DNA from: Propionicimonas sp020161015
Lineage (GTDB): Bacteria > Actinomycetota > Actinomycetes > Propionibacteriales > Propionibacteriaceae
Assembly: GCF_964266745.1 (NCBI RefSeq)
Contig: NZ_CAXWGX010000023.1
Span: 186,001-250,000, forward strand
DNA: 64,000 nucleotides
Reading direction: 5' to 3'
Below, in pieces: positions 61,958 through 64,000 of the stretch; the stretch's first letter is position 1, and every line of letters begins with the position of its first letter. The notes beneath the pieces were generated by a model. The model did not search any database and was not told the DNA's origin. It saw only the letters and a program-made list of their open reading frames with translations. The translations under genes were made by a program, and so were the position numbers.

Positions 61958-62515
61958 TCACATCGAGGCGGGACGCGTCCGCCACTCGGCGTCGTTCATC
62001 GCGTAGACGAGGTTGCCGTCCCAGGCCCCACGGCACCAGTAGGACTTGGGTGCCAGCGACTCGACGGGCATTCCCAGCCGTTCGAGCAGCTTCGCCGAGC
62101 GCACATTCTCCGGCGACAGTTGGCCGAAGATCCGGTGGCACCCGAGGCGCTCGATCGGATCGGCGACCACGGCGGAGGCGGCCTCGCACGCGAACCCCCT
62201 GCCTTGGAACTCGGTCCGCAGGGTGAAGCCGATCTCGGCGACGCCCCCATGCTCGTCGAGTCTCACGTAGAGGTCGCCGATGAGTTCGCCGTCCCGTTCG
62301 ATACCGATCTGACGCGGTTCGCCAGGGAGGACGTCGACCCACCCCGTCTGGGCCGCGACGTGCCGCTCCACCCGCTCCCGCGACACGGGAAGGTCCCAGT
62401 CCTGTAGTGCCGCCACGTCCGGGTCGTTGCGGTAGGCGAGGATAACGTCGATGTCCTGCTCACGCAGCGGGCGCAGAATCAGGTGCTCCGTGCGGAGGGG
62501 GTAGGGCGAACTCAT
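61958..62515 (-). CDS. GNAT-family N-acetyltransferase
   Basis: 185 residues of the RimJ/RimL type: LRTEHLILRPL start, GFTLRTEFQGRGFACEA (acetyl-CoA pyrophosphate loop QGRGFA) and SAKLLERLGM at the C-terminal helix. Transfers acetyl from acetyl-CoA to an amine, for example a ribosomal protein or antibiotic. ATG 62515 fits the family; the frame is open to 62632 without support. Confidence 0.88.
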   Translation of the reverse strand: MSSPYPLRTEHLILRPLREQDIDVILAYRNDPDVAALQDWDLPVSRERVERHVAAQTGWVDVLPGEPRQIGIERDGELIGDLYVRLDEHGGVAEIGFTLRTEFQGRGFACEAASAVVADPIERLGCHRIFGQLSPENVRSAKLLERLGMPVESLAPKSYWCRGAWDGNLVYAMNDAEWRTRPASM

Positions 62516-62868
62516 GCGTTCAGCATCCCCACTGCGTGCCAGCGCGACAAGCGGAGACCCGGCCGGCGCCTGAGGGGGCAAAGTCGCATGGTCTTGCGCA
62601 GCTCCCAGGTAGGGCCAGCATTCGTGGCTCACCCGTCGAAGCTACTGAGGGACGGGGCTATTCGGCACCGAGCCAAGCAGGGCAGCCACGTTGTTACCCG
62701 CATCCTCTCGAGATACCTGGAGGACCCAGTTGAGACCGTTCGCGGTTCTGAGGTCGAGGCCGCCGGCCAGCATGATCGGCAGCTCAGGGTTGTCTTTGTG
62801 GCGCCTGTCGGGTCCGCCTTTGGTGGGTGCCCCGCGGCCGCGCCCTGTGGTCGGTGGTCTCCCGAGGC
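62516..62868. other. Gene-free stretch between GNAT and DUF1254 genes
   Basis: No supported gene. A short leftward frame near 62642-62830 contains PELPIMLAGGLDLR but overlaps the end of the DUF1254 gene in another frame and has no start or ribosome site. Confidence 0.35.
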
Positions 62869-64000
62869 TCAAGCCACTTCGAACACGGGCATCGGGAAGC
62901 CGTTGTCCTGAATGTCCTGGCTCGGGCCGTAAAGTCGGACGATCACATAGGAGTCCTTTTCGGGCAGCGGGAGGTAGTTGCTGTTGTCGCGGTTGCGTTC
63001 GGCGTCGGCACTGAGCTCGATGGTGTAGTAGCCCTCGGCATCGGGGGTGAGGGTACGGTCGCCGCGGCTGTGCCGGTTCAGCGCATTCGGGGCCATCAGC
63101 CGGTTGTCGTTCCCGTAGACGGTGAACGACCAGAACTCGCTGACGTCCGGAGGAAGGAATCGGACTCGGTAGGACTTGCCGTTCGCGCCGTTGAGGGGCA
63201 GGCCATCCGACCCGGTCTCGGTCTTGAGATAGACGGACTCCACCGGTGGAAGGCCCCACTGGCCGAGGTAGGTACCCTCAGCAAAGACGTCGCGCTGCTC
63301 GGACTGAAGGTCGGCTCGCGTGCCCAGAAGCCGCTTGGAGTTGGTCATCTGCGGAGCGAGTGCGCGGAGGTGCTCCATTCCCAGCCGTTCGCCACGGGCG
63401 GCCGCCTCCCGTTGCTCGGGAGTGAAGTCGTCCTTCCCCGGCGCGAGGCCGATCTCGCCGTATCGGGCCAACCAGTCAGCATCTGTCCTTGCCATCGAGC
63501 CGTCTGCGAGCACGAAGTTCACTCGCTCAAGCCAGGTGGTCGAATCCGGGTCAGGGAACGACCGCTGCGTCGGAGGAGGCGGGGTCGATCCGGTCACTTC
63601 CGACAGACCTTGAACTCGCCACTTGTCCTGAAGCGCTCGCGCAGGTGCGAGATCATCCCCCCCGACGGTCATGATCCGCCCCATGACCTTGATGAGGTTT
63701 GAGTCCGAGCGGACCACCTCGTCGATCCCCTCAGGAACCTCACCACTCCAGTCCCCGCCGGCGAAGAGGAACCGGCCGCCGGCGGTGCCGCGCGTGCGGG
63801 ACCCAATCATGGCGTTGGTGTAGTGACCGAGGTCCATCGTGTGCAGGATCCAGTACCGGCCCTCGTCGTGGTCGGGGATCGTCACGACCACCGGCTCGCT
63901 GGCCACATCGAACCACCCCTGCAGGTGGAGGGTGTCGTTGTTGATCGTGGGGTGCGCGGTGTAGGTGTCGTCCGCGAGGTCCGTCAGGAGTTGGAACTCG
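62869..64000 (-). CDS. DUF1254/DUF1214 domain protein (partial)
   Basis: Frame runs off the right edge; 377 residues visible, including about 31 that precede the GTG at 63906. The DUF1254 part reads HPTINNDTLHLQGWFDVASEPVVV, then the DUF1214 end has YRVRFLPPDVSEFWSFTVYG and NDNRLMAPNALNRHS. Such two-domain proteins are soluble or exported and of unknown function. The upstream start is outside the window. Confidence 0.85.
   Translation of the reverse strand, partial: EFQLLTDLADDTYTAHPTINNDTLHLQGWFDVASEPVVVTIPDHDEGRYWILHTMDLGHYTNAMIGSRTRGTAGGRFLFAGGDWSGEVPEGIDEVVRSDSNLIKVMGRIMTVGGDDLAPARALQDKWRVQGLSEVTGSTPPPPTQRSFPDPDSTTWLERVNFVLADGSMARTDADWLARYGEIGLAPGKDDFTPEQREAAARGERLGMEHLRALAPQMTNSKRLLGTRADLQSEQRDVFAEGTYLGQWGLPPVESVYLKTETGSDGLPLNGANGKSYRVRFLPPDVSEFWSFTVYGNDNRLMAPNALNRHSRGDRTLTPDAEGYYTIELSADAERNRDNSNYLPLPEKDSYVIVRLYGPSQDIQDNGFPMPVFEVA

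Noticed and set aside
62642..62868. Leftward frame containing PELPIMLAGGLDLRTANG
   Set aside because: It overlaps the DUF1254 gene in another frame, has no start or ribosome site, and the matching stretch is too short to call a gene or a pseudogene.

Overview
The window is about 64 kb of very GC-rich DNA with short intergenic gaps, many GTG and TTG starts and many 4-base start/stop overlaps. This, with the gene content (dynamin-like GTPase pair, PyrR-led pyr operon, second SSB, EttA, Nei-type glycosylase, DUF2993 and PrsW proteins), points to a chromosome of a high-GC actinobacterium. Propionibacteriaceae is a reasonable guess, but no rRNA or other taxonomic marker is present. All assignments come from reading the sequence and translations; no database search was run.

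Layout. 1-6.3 kb: end of an EamA permease, two tandem PLD_N-type membrane proteins, a glutamine amidotransferase, an MFS permease divergent from a RutE/HadB nitroreductase, a lipase-like hydrolase, an M50-like protease and a lipoprotein. 6.4-13.3 kb: a seven-gene efflux operon led by a TetR regulator (two adaptors, ATPase, two permeases, second ATPase), with a perfect palindrome in front of tetR. 13.5-25 kb: PrsW protease, two GTPases, SSB, EttA, a large FAD/Fe-S oxidoreductase and a MarR regulator whose promoter box recurs at the nitroreductase promoter 21 kb away. 25-37.4 kb: acyl-CoA ligase plus thioesterase, LacI regulator, pyrR-pyrB-pyrC, aminopeptidase N, Nei glycosylase and an unknown protein.

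37.5-48.9 kb: an integrated element of about 11.4 kb in the 3' end of a tRNA-Pro(TGG) gene. A 23-bp direct repeat of the tRNA end marks attL and attR. It carries an intact tyrosine integrase, a decayed second integrase, a small excisionase-like HTH gene, iteron-like repeats, a zinc-ribbon protein and cargo that looks like phage or plasmid defence: a DUF2188 + TIR-like two-gene unit, an HTH-nucleotidyltransferase, two tandem membrane-anchored paralogues, a HEPN/Toprim-associated protein and a large PHP-SMC ATPase (TrlF-like). Several of these cargo genes are visibly lower in GC than their surroundings.

49-64 kb: an IS3 OrfA relic, then a two-component system with a CPBP protease, divergent from a MacB-type export operon with an OmpR-type direct repeat between them; a NarL-type two-component pair; a Gly-rich permease downstream of a DeoR regulator with an unusual zinc-ribbon tail; a GNAT acetyltransferase; and a DUF1254 protein cut by the right edge.

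The most interesting parts are the tRNA-Pro island with its undescribed cargo combination, its double attachment architecture, and the regulatory palindromes that assign operators to four regulators.
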